Source of the DNA: Isoetes taiwanensis
Taxonomy: Eukaryota > Streptophyta > Lycopodiopsida > Isoetales > Isoetaceae
Assembly: GCA_021234155.1 (NCBI GenBank)
Contig: JAJEKV010000031.1
Coordinates: 2,165,614-2,229,613, forward strand
Direction: 5' to 3'
Length of the DNA: 64,000 bases
The stretch's first letter is position 1. Each line of letters starts with the position of its first letter. The notes below the pieces were generated by a model, which searched no databases, was not told the DNA's origin, and saw only the letters and a list, made by a program, of their open reading frames with translations. Positions 31,050 to 42,663 of this stretch are shown in pieces. The position numbers and the translations under genes are program-made.

Positions 31050-33183
31050 GGGATCATGTGAACCAAAGAAGGTCAAATTTGCCACCAGAAAGCTTTAGTC
31101 ACGAGAAAGGGTTGAGGTATAGGGTGGCTCGCGGCTCACGGATGAAAAGAGAGAATGGATCAAACAAAAGCTATTGCATTACATTGCACCTAGAATGGTG
31201 ATGAATATCCACCAAGAAAGAGTGAGCTTGAAGAAGGAACTACTTGGTTTGGAGGGGCTTTCGAGAGATGACATGTTAAAGATGCATGAAATCTACAACA
31301 TTGAAAAGGAAGTGACCCGAAATGTTTGGAAGTTGCATGAAGATGAAGCTACAAGCACTCATATGTGGGTGCAACAACACCTTGACAGTGTATTCCATTA
31401 TGAGCAAGGTGAGATCTTCGAATTGGGGGTTATGACTCCCACCCAAAGAGGAGCCTTGTTGAGATTTGGAAAGGATAGGGCATTGTGTCTCGACTCCACC
31501 TACAAGACGAACGGGATGAGGTAGGGTTGCACCTCTTGCATTTCAATGCTCATATAAGACTTTAGCTTCCTTGCCAACATTCTTAAGTTGTGTTGCTACT
31601 TTACATTAAAGGTACTACCTCTTCACTATCATTGGATTCGATGACTACTTCAATAGGATGCCTTTGGCTTGGATTATCACGAACTCCCAGAAGAAAGATG
31701 CAATTGCAAGATGGCTAGAAGCCATGAAAGTGTGGGTTGAATGCCATGACTCAACCTGGAAGCCCTCATGCTTTATCACCGATTCTTGTGATGCCGAAAT
31801 ACATGCAATTAAAAAGGTAACAATGTTTCCACTATGAGCAATTTTAAGTGGTTCATTTTGCACACTCTATGAGCATGTGGCATCTCTACACTTCAGGTTT
31901 ACCCTAGCGTGCTTGAACCTTTGCATCCGCATGTGAGAAGAGACTGGTTGAAGTGGTTAGTCAAGAACGTGAAGAACAAGGAGATAAGGAACCAAATGTT
32001 TAAGGAATTGGGTGAGATCATGTATGGAATCAAGTGTCCCCGTAACAATGAATATGGAGAGGATTACAATGAGGTCAAGTAAAGTAGAAGCTTTGAGAAA
32101 GTTGGAAACCCCGAAAGGAAAGTATCCTCGAAGATCCCAGATTGGCCTCCTACATGAGTCGTGAGTGGACTCAAGAATATATGTGAATGGGTGTTGGCCA
32201 CAAGAATGTTCCCCATTCAAACCAAGAAACCAATGCTGCAATAGAGGGTTGGCACAAGATACTAAAGATGCGCTGGCATCTCCAAATCTGTCTCAAGGGA
32301 AGGAGGATGGATCTGCTACTACATATGCTTGTCAATGAAGTTGAGGCACATACAACATACTCAAGGTAATTTGCAAAAGATAACGTGTTTTGTATACTTA
32401 CGTGTGCACTAACACACCACGTTGTTTCATTTACAAGCACACAGGGGGATGAAAGAGGCTGGTTTTGTCATAAACACATCACAAGAGAAAATTATAGAAT
32501 CGGCTATTCGAGGGGCGAGGCGCATTCGGGATGATGCAGTCACCTTTGTAGACCTCGAAGGAGGCGAGGCATATGTCCAGACTCTTGATCTCAACCGCCA
32601 ACCGTACTTTGTGAGTGGGGCACACAGGAATTGGGCGAGTTGTGATTGCCCATGGGGTGCCAAAGGTAACCTTTGCAAACACCAAGTTAAGGTTATTCAA
32701 CTAATGGACAGTTACAGAGAGCAGGACATCTTGAAGGTTCTAGGTTCCGATTATGGAAATGCAAGTGGTGGCATGGAGCACTTGCGCCCTTGTACACCTG
32801 GGGTCCCCCCTGGAGATTCACTTGAAGAGATAGTTAGTCTAGAGGATGACATTCTCCCTATGAAGAAAGTTGGGTTGACCGTAGAGGAAGCTAGGGCCTC
32901 ACTAGAATCGTGTGTTGCAAGGGTTATGGGACGGGCCTCCAAGGATCCCAAATTCTCCCTCATAGCCACAGAGGCGATGATGAGACAACTCGACACCAGG
33001 CTTGAGAGGATGGACGAAGAGGATGGACAAGACACAACTATATCGTCTTTGTCAGTGCTGGAGGAAGAGGAGGCATATGGAACGAGCCTTGCAAGGATGA
33101 AGCCACTCTTGGAAATAGGGAAGAGGGGGCCAAAGGACAAGAAACGGAGTTGGAAGGAAGTTGAGATGGAGAGCCTTGCTTAG
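31050..33183 (+). pseudogene. MULE transposase with SWIM zinc finger, degenerate
   Basis: An exon ending 31521 has LCLDSTYKTN (first catalytic Asp). The next exon (about 31612-31816) has FITDSCDAEIHAIKK (second Asp). NQETNAAIEGWHKILK at about 32217-32265 supplies the Glu of the DDE triad. The last exon (about 32445-33183) has CDCPWGAKGNLCKH, a CxCx8CxH SWIM finger, and an acidic/basic tail. Introns have plausible GT/AG ends (for example ATTAAAAAG|GTAACA). An in-frame stop after EDYNEVK and shifts near 32090-32190 indicate inactivation. Transposase would bind the terminal repeats and move the element. Confidence 0.82.
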
Positions 33184-33204
33184 ATGGTTTTTAATTTGAT
33201 GAGT

Positions 33205-34130
33205 TTAGCATATGCACAAAATACTATAAGTATGAATACTTTCTGGTACAAGTACACAATGTATTAATACTCTACGATAAGTACTCAGAATTTGTAAAAC
33301 TACTCAGATAAATACCATGCGCATAAAAATACTATAAGTATGAATACTGCGGTACAAGTACACAATGTATTAATACTCTACGATAAGTACCGTAATTTGT
33401 AAAACTACTCAGATAAATACCATGCGCATAAAAAATACTATAAGTATGAATACTGCGTACAAGTACACAATGTATTAATACTCTAATTATAAGTCTTGAA
33501 TTTGTAAAACTACTCGTATAAATACCATGCATACAAAATACTATAAGTATAAATACTCGGTGTACAAATACACAATGTATTAATACTCTATGTATAAGTA
33601 CTGTAATTTGTAAGACTACTCGTATAAATACTATGTGTACAAAGTACTATAAATATAAATACTCTGTGTGCAAATACACAATGTATTAATACTCTATGTA
33701 TAAGAACACTATTTTGTAAAGCTACATACATCTAGAGTACAAAATACTATAAGTATTAATACTCTGTGTACAAGTACACAATGTATTAATACTCTACGTA
33801 TAAGTACTGTAATTTGTAAAACTACTCGTATAAATACCATGCATACAAAATACTATAAGTATAAATACTGGTGTACAAATACACAATGTATTAATACTCT
33901 ATGTATAAGTACCTTGTAATTTGTAAGACTACTCGTTTATAAATACTATGTGTACAAATTACTATAATTATAAATACTCTGTGTACAAATACACAATGTA
34001 TTAATACTCTATGTATAAGTACTGTAATTTGTAAGACTACTCGTATAAATACTATGTGTACAAAATACTATAAATATAAATACAATGTGTACAAATACAC
34101 AATGTATTAATACATTTTGTAAAACTACTG
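33205..34130. repeat. AT-rich minisatellite, about 100 bp unit
   Basis: About nine units containing TACTATAAGTATGAATACT, CACAATGTATTAATACTCT, GTAATTTGTAAAACTACTC and ATAAATACCATGC. Later units are more diverged. It follows directly after the transposase stop. Confidence 0.92.
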
Positions 34131-34139
34131 GTCGAAATA

Positions 34140-34350
34140 AAGTCGTTGACCGTCCTGGGAATCACCAATTGTGATTCCACCGATGGAACGCCCGCCATCA
34201 TTGCATGCCGCAGCAATGATGCTACTTCAAGTCGATGTCAAGTCGGTTGTCCGCCATTATGCGTGACTCCGCTAACCGACGACGCAATGTGTGGTGATTC
34301 CACCGGTCCGCATTGTGGGTGATTCCACCCCACGTAATCAACCTTGGGCA
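34140..34350. repeat. Internal GTGATTCC cluster
   Basis: A short array of the same GTGATTCCACC motif as the element ends. With the array at 37180-37480 it brackets an internal block. Confidence 0.75.
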
Positions 34351-34550
34351 TCTGGACCAAAGACCGCCCTCTTAGTATTCACTATACCTCCGAAGACGCC
34401 CCTGAGGCGCCGATCTTCGTCGATTCCAGTTATGGCCGACCGCCCCAAGAGAGCTACTGGCCTCGGGGGTCCTAGTGGTGGACCTCGGTTTTCCTGAGGC
34501 CCCTCAAAGATTGCAGTTCGAGAATCGCAGGAGCGCCCCGGTCGAAAAGA

Positions 34551-34790
34551 TTGGTAGACGTCCCGCCCATTCCTATCGCCATACCTTCGGGACAGGGTTG
34601 TGAATGCATCAGGATTCCTGTGAAGGTTTCCAACGTTTCACACATCCCTGGGCACGAGACGCTTAATGAAGAGTGGGCAAAGAATCTGTTTGCCTACGTT
34701 ACGGAATCGCCGAAGGAAGAATCTGCTGGTTCAAAGCCAGTGAAGGTGGAGTGCAAGGATGAGCCGATGATAATGGTGAGTTTGCTTTCC
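34551..34790 (+). other. Left arm of internal inverted duplication, possible exon
   Basis: An open frame with IRIPVKVSNVSHIPGH and EEWAKNLFAYV, ending at a plausible donor (ATAATG|GTGAG). A related sequence lies in inverse orientation at about 36330-36560 (KIRVKVSRGSRIHGH, DWAKNLFA). They share CCCGCC...TCGCCATACC at DNA level too. I do not recognise the protein. Confidence 0.5.
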
Positions 34791-34899
34791 CTTCCTGCCT
34801 TTGCAAGGAGACAAGTTTTGGGAGGGTTGACTGGTCTACCAACAAGGTGTGAGTTCATACACTGCTGTTCATTTGATGTTCTGTATTGTCACTGCAACT

Positions 34900-35110
34900 A
34901 ATGTTCTTTATTGCTGCTGCATGAACCACGCAGAAAAAACGAGCCCGCCCCAGTTATAGTGCATAGCTCGCGACTATCAATGATGGAGGACCGTCCTTTT
35001 TTTGGTTTCTGTTCAGACAGTTCTGTTGATTTTTGATTTCCTGGTAGCTACCTTGCTACACGCCTTCTTGTGAAAATACAGATTTAAGTTAATTGATGTG
35101 CAATCTCTTC
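34900..35110. other. Spacer inside element
   Basis: I see no feature here. Confidence 0.4.
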
Positions 35111-35149
35111 AGTTGGCTTCAAATACTATGCATATTGTGAATGTACATA

Positions 35150-35850
35150 TGGTAATTTTTGATGAGTTTTGCACAATATGAGTTCCTGACATGATATGTT
35201 TTGCATAGATACTCAATGTACAGAATCTAAGGTTGAAGATGAATACTCGACGATAAAATACTCGCAAAATACTATACGTATACATACTATTAGTACAAAC
35301 ACACACAATCTGCAAATCACTATAGGTTTGAATACTATCTGTATAAAATACTAAAAGTATAAATACCATTTGTAGAAAATACCGTATGTATAAATACTGT
35401 GTATAAATACCATGTGTAGAAAATACTGTAAGCATAAATACTCTGTGTACAAATACCATGTGTAGAAATACTCTGTGTATAGCGGTGTATAAATCTGCAA
35501 ATTACTATAGGCTTGAATACTATCTGTATAAAATACTAAACGTATAAATACCATGTGTAGAAAATACCGTGAGTATAAGTACTCTGTGTATAAATAACAT
35601 GTGTATAAAATACCGTAAGTATAAATACACTGTGTATAAATACCATGTGTAGAAATACTCTGTGTATAAATCTGCAAAGGAGTATACATTTGAATACTAT
35701 CTATATAAAATACTAAACGTATAAATACCATGTGAGACGCAAATACCACAAGTATAAATACTCTGTTTATAAAAACTTTAATATATTAATACTCTGTGCA
35801 GAAGTACTCGAAGCTCTATGTACAATACTTGAAGTATAAATACTCCCATG
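35150..35850. repeat. Second AT-rich minisatellite
   Basis: Repeats of ATAAATACCATGTGTAGAAA, TACTCTGTGTATAAA and ACTATAGGTTTGAATACT. Related in wording to 33205-34130 but with a different unit order. Confidence 0.9.
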
Positions 35851-36329
35851 TATATCACGCTTATATCGCCTATGGAATCACGATTAATCCTGCGTATGGA
35901 ATCACAAGAAGAAGCCATAATCGAGAAGCGTCGCACCAAAAAAAAACAGCAGTGTTTAACGGACAGGGTTTAGCAGCAGGGTTCAACCAAAAAAAGAAAC
36001 ACCAGGGTTTAACAGACAGTGAATATCAGACATGTATAGATGCTCAAAAGGAAACTGCCAAGAAGACGGCAGTGTCCGCTTCATTCGTTACCAGCAGCTA
36101 GCCAGTGGAGGTGTGGGAACGCTTCCTCTGCATCAAACATGCAATTAGTTACATCCAGCAAAAAAGAAAAATCGTGAAGCAAGAGGCGCAGATGGCTGAC
36201 CTTGACGCCGGTCCAGCTTAGTTCGGCGGTGGAAGGGTCTTTGCAGCAGAAAACCCGGAAACACTGAAGTCGCTATCTTCTCGGTTCATCCGAACTCAAA
36301 CGCCGTCCTTGGAACATCCGCATGCGATG

Positions 36330-36560
36330 CGCTTTGCACGTTGAATGAAGAGATGCAAACAAATTCTTGGCCCAATCACCGCACATTCTTACGTGACCGT
36401 GAATTCTCGAACCCCTAGAAACTTTAACTCGAATTTTCGAGCCATTGGATTTCCTCAAAGGCACCCTCACGCAGTCGCAGCCTTAGCCCTCTTGCCTCGG
36501 TATGGCGACGGAAACCGGCGGGACCTCTGGCAGCGACCGACTTCGAAGACGATCCTGCAG
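36330..36560 (-). other. Right arm of internal inverted duplication
   Basis: Inverse relative of 34551-34790. The minus-strand frame contains GDWAKNLFA and VKVSRGSRIHGH. Open frame, no recognised domain. Confidence 0.5.
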
Positions 36561-36904
36561 GCTCTCGAGCCTGCAGCTGTGGAAATTATCCAAGTAACGA
36601 AGATCAATCTTGAGAAACCCGTCCTCTATAACAATTGGTGGACAAATCCGGCCATTCCTACAAGCCCAAGAATCGATGTTAGAGCAAAAGCGAAGAGCGT
36701 ATAAAGAAATTCCTTACCAACCACGGGAAAGAAGGAGAACTTCCTTACCAACAACAGAAACCACGTGAACTATCGCAAGGATATGGCGCCAACAATCGGA
36801 TCGGTTACGAGCCGAGCTAAGCACCAAAACCAAAACATATGATTGAATTGAAGCCGCCGTAAGCTTGTCCGTCGGGCTTCGAGAAATTCCCCACGGAATC
36901 ACCG

Positions 36905-37065
36905 ACTAGGCTAAATTCGTTGTCGGTCCTAGGGGCCAACGTGGCACCCAGACATTCGTCGACGTCACGTCACTTCAGTTTGGCACAATCCATGCAGTGA
37001 AGTACTAAATTCGCCGCCGCTGTAGGGGCCAACGTGGCACCCCGGCATTCGTGAACGCCGCCACC
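36905..37065. repeat. Tandem repeat GGGGCCAACGTGGCACCC
   Basis: Two copies about 110 bp apart of TAGGGGCCAACGTGGCACCC followed by CATTCGT or a close variant. Confidence 0.7.
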
Positions 37066-37179
37066 ACCGCACAAATCCTAGTAGTGAGGGCAATAGATGG
37101 CGGGCGGCTTGGCATTTATTACGTCGCCGCCCCACGCCACCGACTCGAGCAATGATGATTAAATGCGCAAACCACGGCC

Positions 37180-37480
37180 TTGTGATTCCACGGGAAAGAA
37201 TAGCCTACATGTGATTCCGGTATGGAATAACATACGAGTGATTCCACGGAGTTGAATCACGCGCGGTGATTCTACGGAATGGGCGCACCATGGAACCACA
37301 GACCTTGTGATTCCACGGGAAAGAATAGCCTAAATGTGATTCCACGGTATGGAATAACATACGAGTGATTCCACGGAGTTGAATCACGACAGTGTGATTC
37401 TACGGAATGGACGCACCATGGAGGTGATTCCACGGTTTGGAATCACCGTGGTGTGATTACGCATAGAGGAATCGAGCATG
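37180..37480. repeat. Internal GTGATTCC/GGAATCAC array
   Basis: About ten units of GTGATTCCACGG with larger duplicated blocks (TGGAATAACATACGAGTGAT occurs twice). Confidence 0.88.
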
Positions 37481-37843
37481 CAACTCGAATTCAAATTCAA
37501 AAAGTTCCCGCTCCAAAATCTTTCAAATTGATTCAAAAACTTCATCGGATCATATACAATGGTGTGGGAATTAAAACCCGCAAAGGGAATTTTCGCTCTA
37601 CATACAATAGCAAGGTTGAAATCATGGGCCATTTTTCCTCGGACGGGTAACCAAGCCACCCTCCTCGGTCCAATCTCCCCGGGTAGATGAAATGTGCTTT
37701 TCCTTTCTTTGACGCAAATCAAATAACTTCAGAGCATGACAAAGAAATGTCGACCTTGTCATGTCGATTTCCCTCCGCCCAAACCATTTGGATGTGTCAA
37801 TGACCTGCAAAGCGCCAGAAGTTTAGAATGAAACATCACGAAA

Positions 37844-38420
37844 TTAAGTAAAAATTGCATACATAACACTCACAGAATGATCTTTCGAGTTGCAAATGTC
37901 CAGCAAGAACCTCTTCACAAAACAAATTGTGTATATCCCACAATCCTGGGTGTTCTCCTGCTGGGGCACATTCAAGGGGACACAGGGGGCATTGTGAAGG
38001 CTTGTGGATTCAAAATTCCATCTCTTCATAATGTCTGCTATGAAACTGAGCGCAAACATAGCAATCAGGGAAGGCAAATTCGATCTCATAGCTGTAAAAT
38101 TGATCTTACATGGTCGCGAAAGATCTTAAGTTGGAGTGCATGGGCCATTGAATCCGGATGCAGCACCACACGTGGCACGGGGTTTGAAGCCTCCTGGCTT
38201 GCCTCTTCGTTGGATACCAATATAAACAGTGCTCCATGGTTGCCGCAAAACAAGTTTATGAAATCCAATGGCCTACCCTGTTAATTGGAAATCGAATTGT
38301 ATACCGCCATAACTGGGAAGTAGTAGAAACCCACATTTTGCATCCGCCAATTACGCACCGCTAAAAGGTTTGGGTGGGATTAGATTACTGAAAATTTCAT
38401 AGGCACTGATTGACCCTCCA
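37844..38420 (-). pseudogene. Ulp1-like (C48) cysteine protease, degenerate
   Basis: Ulp1 signatures occur in order on the minus strand: FPINRVGHW (catalytic His), PRVVLHPDSM (Asp) after a frameshift, and VPQQENTQDCGIYTICFVKRF (oxyanion Gln and catalytic Cys). A further shift lies near 38090. Ulp1 enzymes process or remove SUMO. Within MULEs the gene is thought to be a captured host protease kept for several element lineages. The N-terminal part may extend to ~40100 on this strand, where scattered charged segments look once-coding but cannot be assembled by eye. Confidence 0.75.
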
Positions 38421-40419
38421 AAGAGTTTTGCAAGAAGAGGCCAAGGTCATGGATGGATGAAAACATGCCGGCACCTCTTATTCGGGGGGATGGCATGAAT
38501 TAAGGCTCTGGAAGGGCATTCTACGGTCGATGAATGATATTGTCAAACCAAACGAAAAATCAGCTTTGAACTTACGGAAGATAGGCACCAACGCATTCCT
38601 CGTTGATTCTCGCAGTCCACATCGCCTTCTACACCGCACCGCATGAAAACACAGGCAAAATTGGCATAGATCCGAAATTCGGATCTTTAGATTTTTTCCC
38701 TACTCGAATTGTCTTTGCAGATTGTTAGTGGATACTTGAATGTAAAATTACGTACAATTCCCGGGAAACAAGGCCTGCTTGGTAAGCAAAAACGTAATAA
38801 AAAAATGTGGCCTCCGGTCTATGCATCATGGGAATCTCAATAATTGTCCCTCCTCTTCCGCCACGGCGCAGAGGGCTCTGAAGACCTTCTTTGTTTGAAT
38901 AGCATCGCTGAGACCACGAATGTAGCCGGACGCCTCAAAAACAATGTGATTAGGAGCTATGCAATCTTACGCTTTATTTGCACCCCTCTTTTCCTCGGGT
39001 GTTTTCGAAAGCCTGGCGGACCGGGACCGGGAGCTTGCATGTTCTTTTGGGAGGGGATGGAAATTCCCCCGCTTGTCTTGACTTCCATCGAAATCATCTC
39101 GGCCGACTGTTCACGCCTCTAGCCAAAGACAGTTCGACCCTCAACTCTTCAACGGTAACATTGAACCTTCTAGCAATGTTATTTCTTATTGCCCCCTTCT
39201 ACTTCCTCCAAACTCTCCTCCACCATCCGGGCCTTATCTCCACCGTTTGCATGACCCAAGCAGCCTTGTTTGCCAGGTTTGAGAATCCCATGCTCTATTT
39301 GCTCCTCTGCCATGGCTTCGCCCCTACCCGGCGCTTGCCAAAATCCGTCTCGATTGTGTTGCCACGGGTAATCCTCATCTACACTCATTGCAGCTTCACC
39401 AATTCAAAATCCCTCTTCTTCTTCGCTAACTTTCGGGGGCATTGGGTTTCTTCCCCAAATTGTCTTTGGCGACTTGTAATCCCCGCCCATGTTGTGCTTG
39501 GCTAATCAGGGATTTCCAAATCCCACTTCTTGGAGTAACCCGATCCGCGGTTGTCGAATTGGCGGTGCCGACCATCACCCGCGATCGAATTTCCGGTTGG
39601 GAATATCTGCCATGTTTTGGGATTCTCCTCCTGGGCGTTTTCTATGGCATCAGCCAGATAAATCCACTTCGCACTCTATGCCGGCTTCGCTTCATTGCAA
39701 TCAACATCCTCTTGAGGCACCGGAACGCACCTTTCACGGCATCCGCAACCCCCAAATATTTGGGAAAAACGAGGAGCTTGAGCAATGAGCTTAGTACCTA
39801 CCGAATCCGAAGAATCCGGCTATGGCTCCAAACTCGCTACCGCAAATGTCCCAAAACCATGAACTGCAAAAGCCTTACCGGGGGGAGTCCACCTCCTAAT
39901 CAATAGGCTCTTCTTTGCAAGGGATTGTTCATTGGGAACACAAAGGCCGAATTTGCATCGGATTCAACTCGAAGTTCTCGCCTCAGGTTTCAAGACTTTG
40001 CCTATCCGAAACCATTGAAGCGACAAAAACACAAGAACAGACGCTTAGAAGGAACGGGGGGCCGGAAGAACGGAGCGCCGTTAATCGGAGAGTGTGAGAA
40101 ATCGTATGTTGGACGCTACAGGTAAAAGAAGGCCCACGGAACGAACCTGCAAGAAAACGAATGTTTCGAAAGATAGAAAGGGAAATTTCGGTGTGATTCC
40201 TTCCGGATGGGCGCAAATAAATGCAAGGGCTTGACGTGGAGGACGATGATACGCGGAGCCCGACTTCAATCATGACATTGTCGAGTACCGCAGTAATGCG
40301 GTGATAATTATGAGTCGCCGAATTCAAAATATCCCAAGGACATAATTAAAATAGCCAAAATATCCACGACAAATCGAAAGCGGTTAGGATGCGTCCACGA
40401 CAAATTGAGCGATCGGGAT
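38421..40419. other. Element interior, possible degenerate upstream exons
   Basis: Minus-strand charged stretches (for example at 39179-39388, GEAMAEEQIEHGILKPGKQG) suggest decayed coding sequence upstream of the Ulp1 domain. No domain is recognised. Confidence 0.35.
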
Positions 40420-41190
40420 CGTCACCCATTTGCGATGATTCCGCCGATTGGAAAATCAAAAAGCCGTGATTCCGTCCCCCTAATCTTCATGTCGTGATTC
40501 CGCGGAGTTGAATATCACGAATGTGATTCCATCTTGCGTAATCGCGTTGACGTGATTCCTTCATTGGAATCGAATTTGGTGATTCCGCGGTGCGGTATCC
40601 TACTTGTTGTGATTACGTCGAATGGAAAATCAAAACGCGTGATTCCGTCCCGGAATCTTGGTCGTGATTCCACGGAGTTGAATATCCGCGTATTTGTGAT
40701 TCCATCTTGCGAGAATCAGCGTTGGCGTGATTCCTTTGTTGGAATCGAAATTTGGTGATTCAGCGTTCGCGGTATCCTACGGTTGTGATTACGTGAATGG
40801 GGAATCAAAAACCGTGATTCCATCCCGGGAATCTCTATGTGGTGATTCCATCTAGCGTAATCGCGTCGGGGTGATTCCTTCCAGTGGAATCAGGGTTTAG
40901 TGATTCCGCGGCGTGGTATCCTAAGGTCGTGATTCCTTCTAGTGGAATACAAGAGTTGTGATTCTATCAAGCCGGTTTCTGCAGTGGTGATTCCATGGGA
41001 AGGTTTGGAACCGGCGGCGGGATAGGCCCGGTGGCCTACCCAGGTAGGGATCGTCGGAAAGGCTGCGTGGCGTTGTCGATTAATGCGGTTCTGGGTCGCG
41101 GAAGCGGACCCGTTTCCGGGGTCGTGATTGATTCTCTGCAGGAATATCTTGCGAAGGAATCACAATAACCGGGGTAAAAATATTTCGACG
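40420..41190. repeat. Right subterminal GTGATTCC/GGAATCAC array
   Basis: Dense units (GTGATTCCGCGG, GTGATTCCATC, TGGAATC) up to about 41010, then the terminal inverted repeat. It includes near-duplicate blocks (CGGTATCCTAC occurs three times in variants). Confidence 0.88.
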
Positions 41191-41202
41191 CCAAGATTTG
41201 GG

Positions 41203-42663
41203 GGTAAATTAAAATGCAAAGTACGGTGTACAGTAAAAATCTAAGCACGATTGTACAAACCCTAATTGTATAAAAGCCCGACCTTTGAGAACCCTAAACG
41301 GCAGCGGTGGGCCGCTTCTGAAGAGGGTAAGTTTCTAGAGCTGTCTATGTGCTGAAGTAGAGCCTCCCAGGATTACATTTAGTTTCAGCCTTGTCTGATA
41401 TCTTTGAGGAATATATACACATTATATGAGGAGGCATATGCATTATTGTTTTTCTTTGTAAGATTTGTTTTGCCGGAATGATTTTTTTGGCTACATTTTG
41501 TTTGCATTCACATGCATTTGCTACTTGATAAGTACTGGCCTGATTTGTGAAAGCTTTTTGCATTGCGTTTTTGTAATCTGTTCTTTTTGTGGCAAGGCCT
41601 AATGATGAGCCATAAGTAGTGGGCTGATTTTTTCTGCTGATTATGTAAGAACTGAAGGACCTTGTTTTTGTCTTACAAGCATTCTGTATTGGATATATAT
41701 GTTTTTGTTTAGGATTGACGGTCTTAAGTTTTCAACAAGATGAGGCCTATTAGCAAAAGAGACGCATTGCGTCGTTAAGCACGTTATTTTGGAAGTATTC
41801 TTCCCAGTCTTTGCCTTTTATGAAGCCGTATTTTGTTTACCTGATCTGTGATGAGAATATTTGATGTAACATAGGAGGGCTTGCAGAGTTCAGACGAGTA
41901 CACATGGGGGATTTAATCCCGTGTTTGATCAAATGAGAATGTTTAATATGTAAGGTACAGAGTTCACAAGAATACAGATATCAGGCATTTAATCCTCTAA
42001 ACTGGAAATCGAATTGTTCTGAATTGTGGAACGGTTGAAGTTTGAACGAATGATGCAATATGGATAGAGGCGTTTAATCCTCGGAATTGGAAATTGATAT
42101 TGTTGTTGTTCCTCTGAATAATAGAATGCACATGTTTCTATGAATAATCGATTTTGATGATCAACATTCGTGATGAATTATTCTTTTTGATGATAAACGT
42201 TCCTGGTTCAATCTGGATCGTCAGTTACTGTTAGCTGGCATTTGATTCTGGATACTCTATACAACATAAGACTCTGCATGAAAATATGAAGTGCAGGAGC
42301 CAGACACGAAACAAGAAAATGATTCTGGCTCTGTTTGTAATATTCATAAGTTCCCATTTATTCTACATAATTACATATGATTTCAGAGCACTGCGATGAA
42401 AACAATAACGCGCAGGAACCAGACATGAAACAAAAGATATGATTTTTTTGACTCACATTTTACATACAGGCTTGCTCTACATTTCGGAGCACTGCCTTGT
42501 GATAAATAAAATGGATTGAATCAGAACGATTATCTTTTTCTGCTTGAGCAGATTGAGATGTAAGAACAGTGGTTCTGCCTCGTACTTTCCAGCTAGAAAC
42601 CATGAATTACCGTCATTTTAGCAGGTCTTAATCTTCATAACCGAAAATAAAACTTTCGAAGTT
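41203..42663. other. Spacer between element and S-acyltransferase gene
   Basis: AT-rich. No gene or strong repeat is seen. Part is presumably the 3' untranslated region of the minus-strand gene that follows. Confidence 0.45.

Larger units (their letters stand above)
29455..41191. mobile_element. Mutator-like element (~11.7 kb) with transposase and Ulp1-like gene
   Basis: Near its two ends are the inverted sequences AAATATTTTTACCCCGG and TTATTGTGATTCCTTCGCAA. Immediately outside, an 11 bp direct repeat CAAGATTTGGG lies at 29444-29454 and 41192-41202, in the size range of Mutator target duplications (8-11 bp). Inside are long subterminal arrays of GTGATTCC/GGAATCAC, a MULE-type transposase pseudogene with SWIM finger on the plus strand (31050-33183), AT-rich satellites, and a Ulp1-like protease on the minus strand. 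MULEs carrying Ulp1 genes (Kaonashi type) are known in plants. Confidence 0.85.

Noticed and set aside
33332-35749. Tyr/Ile-rich minus-strand ORFs
   Set aside because: Produced by the AT-rich minisatellites; no domain and repeat-driven composition.
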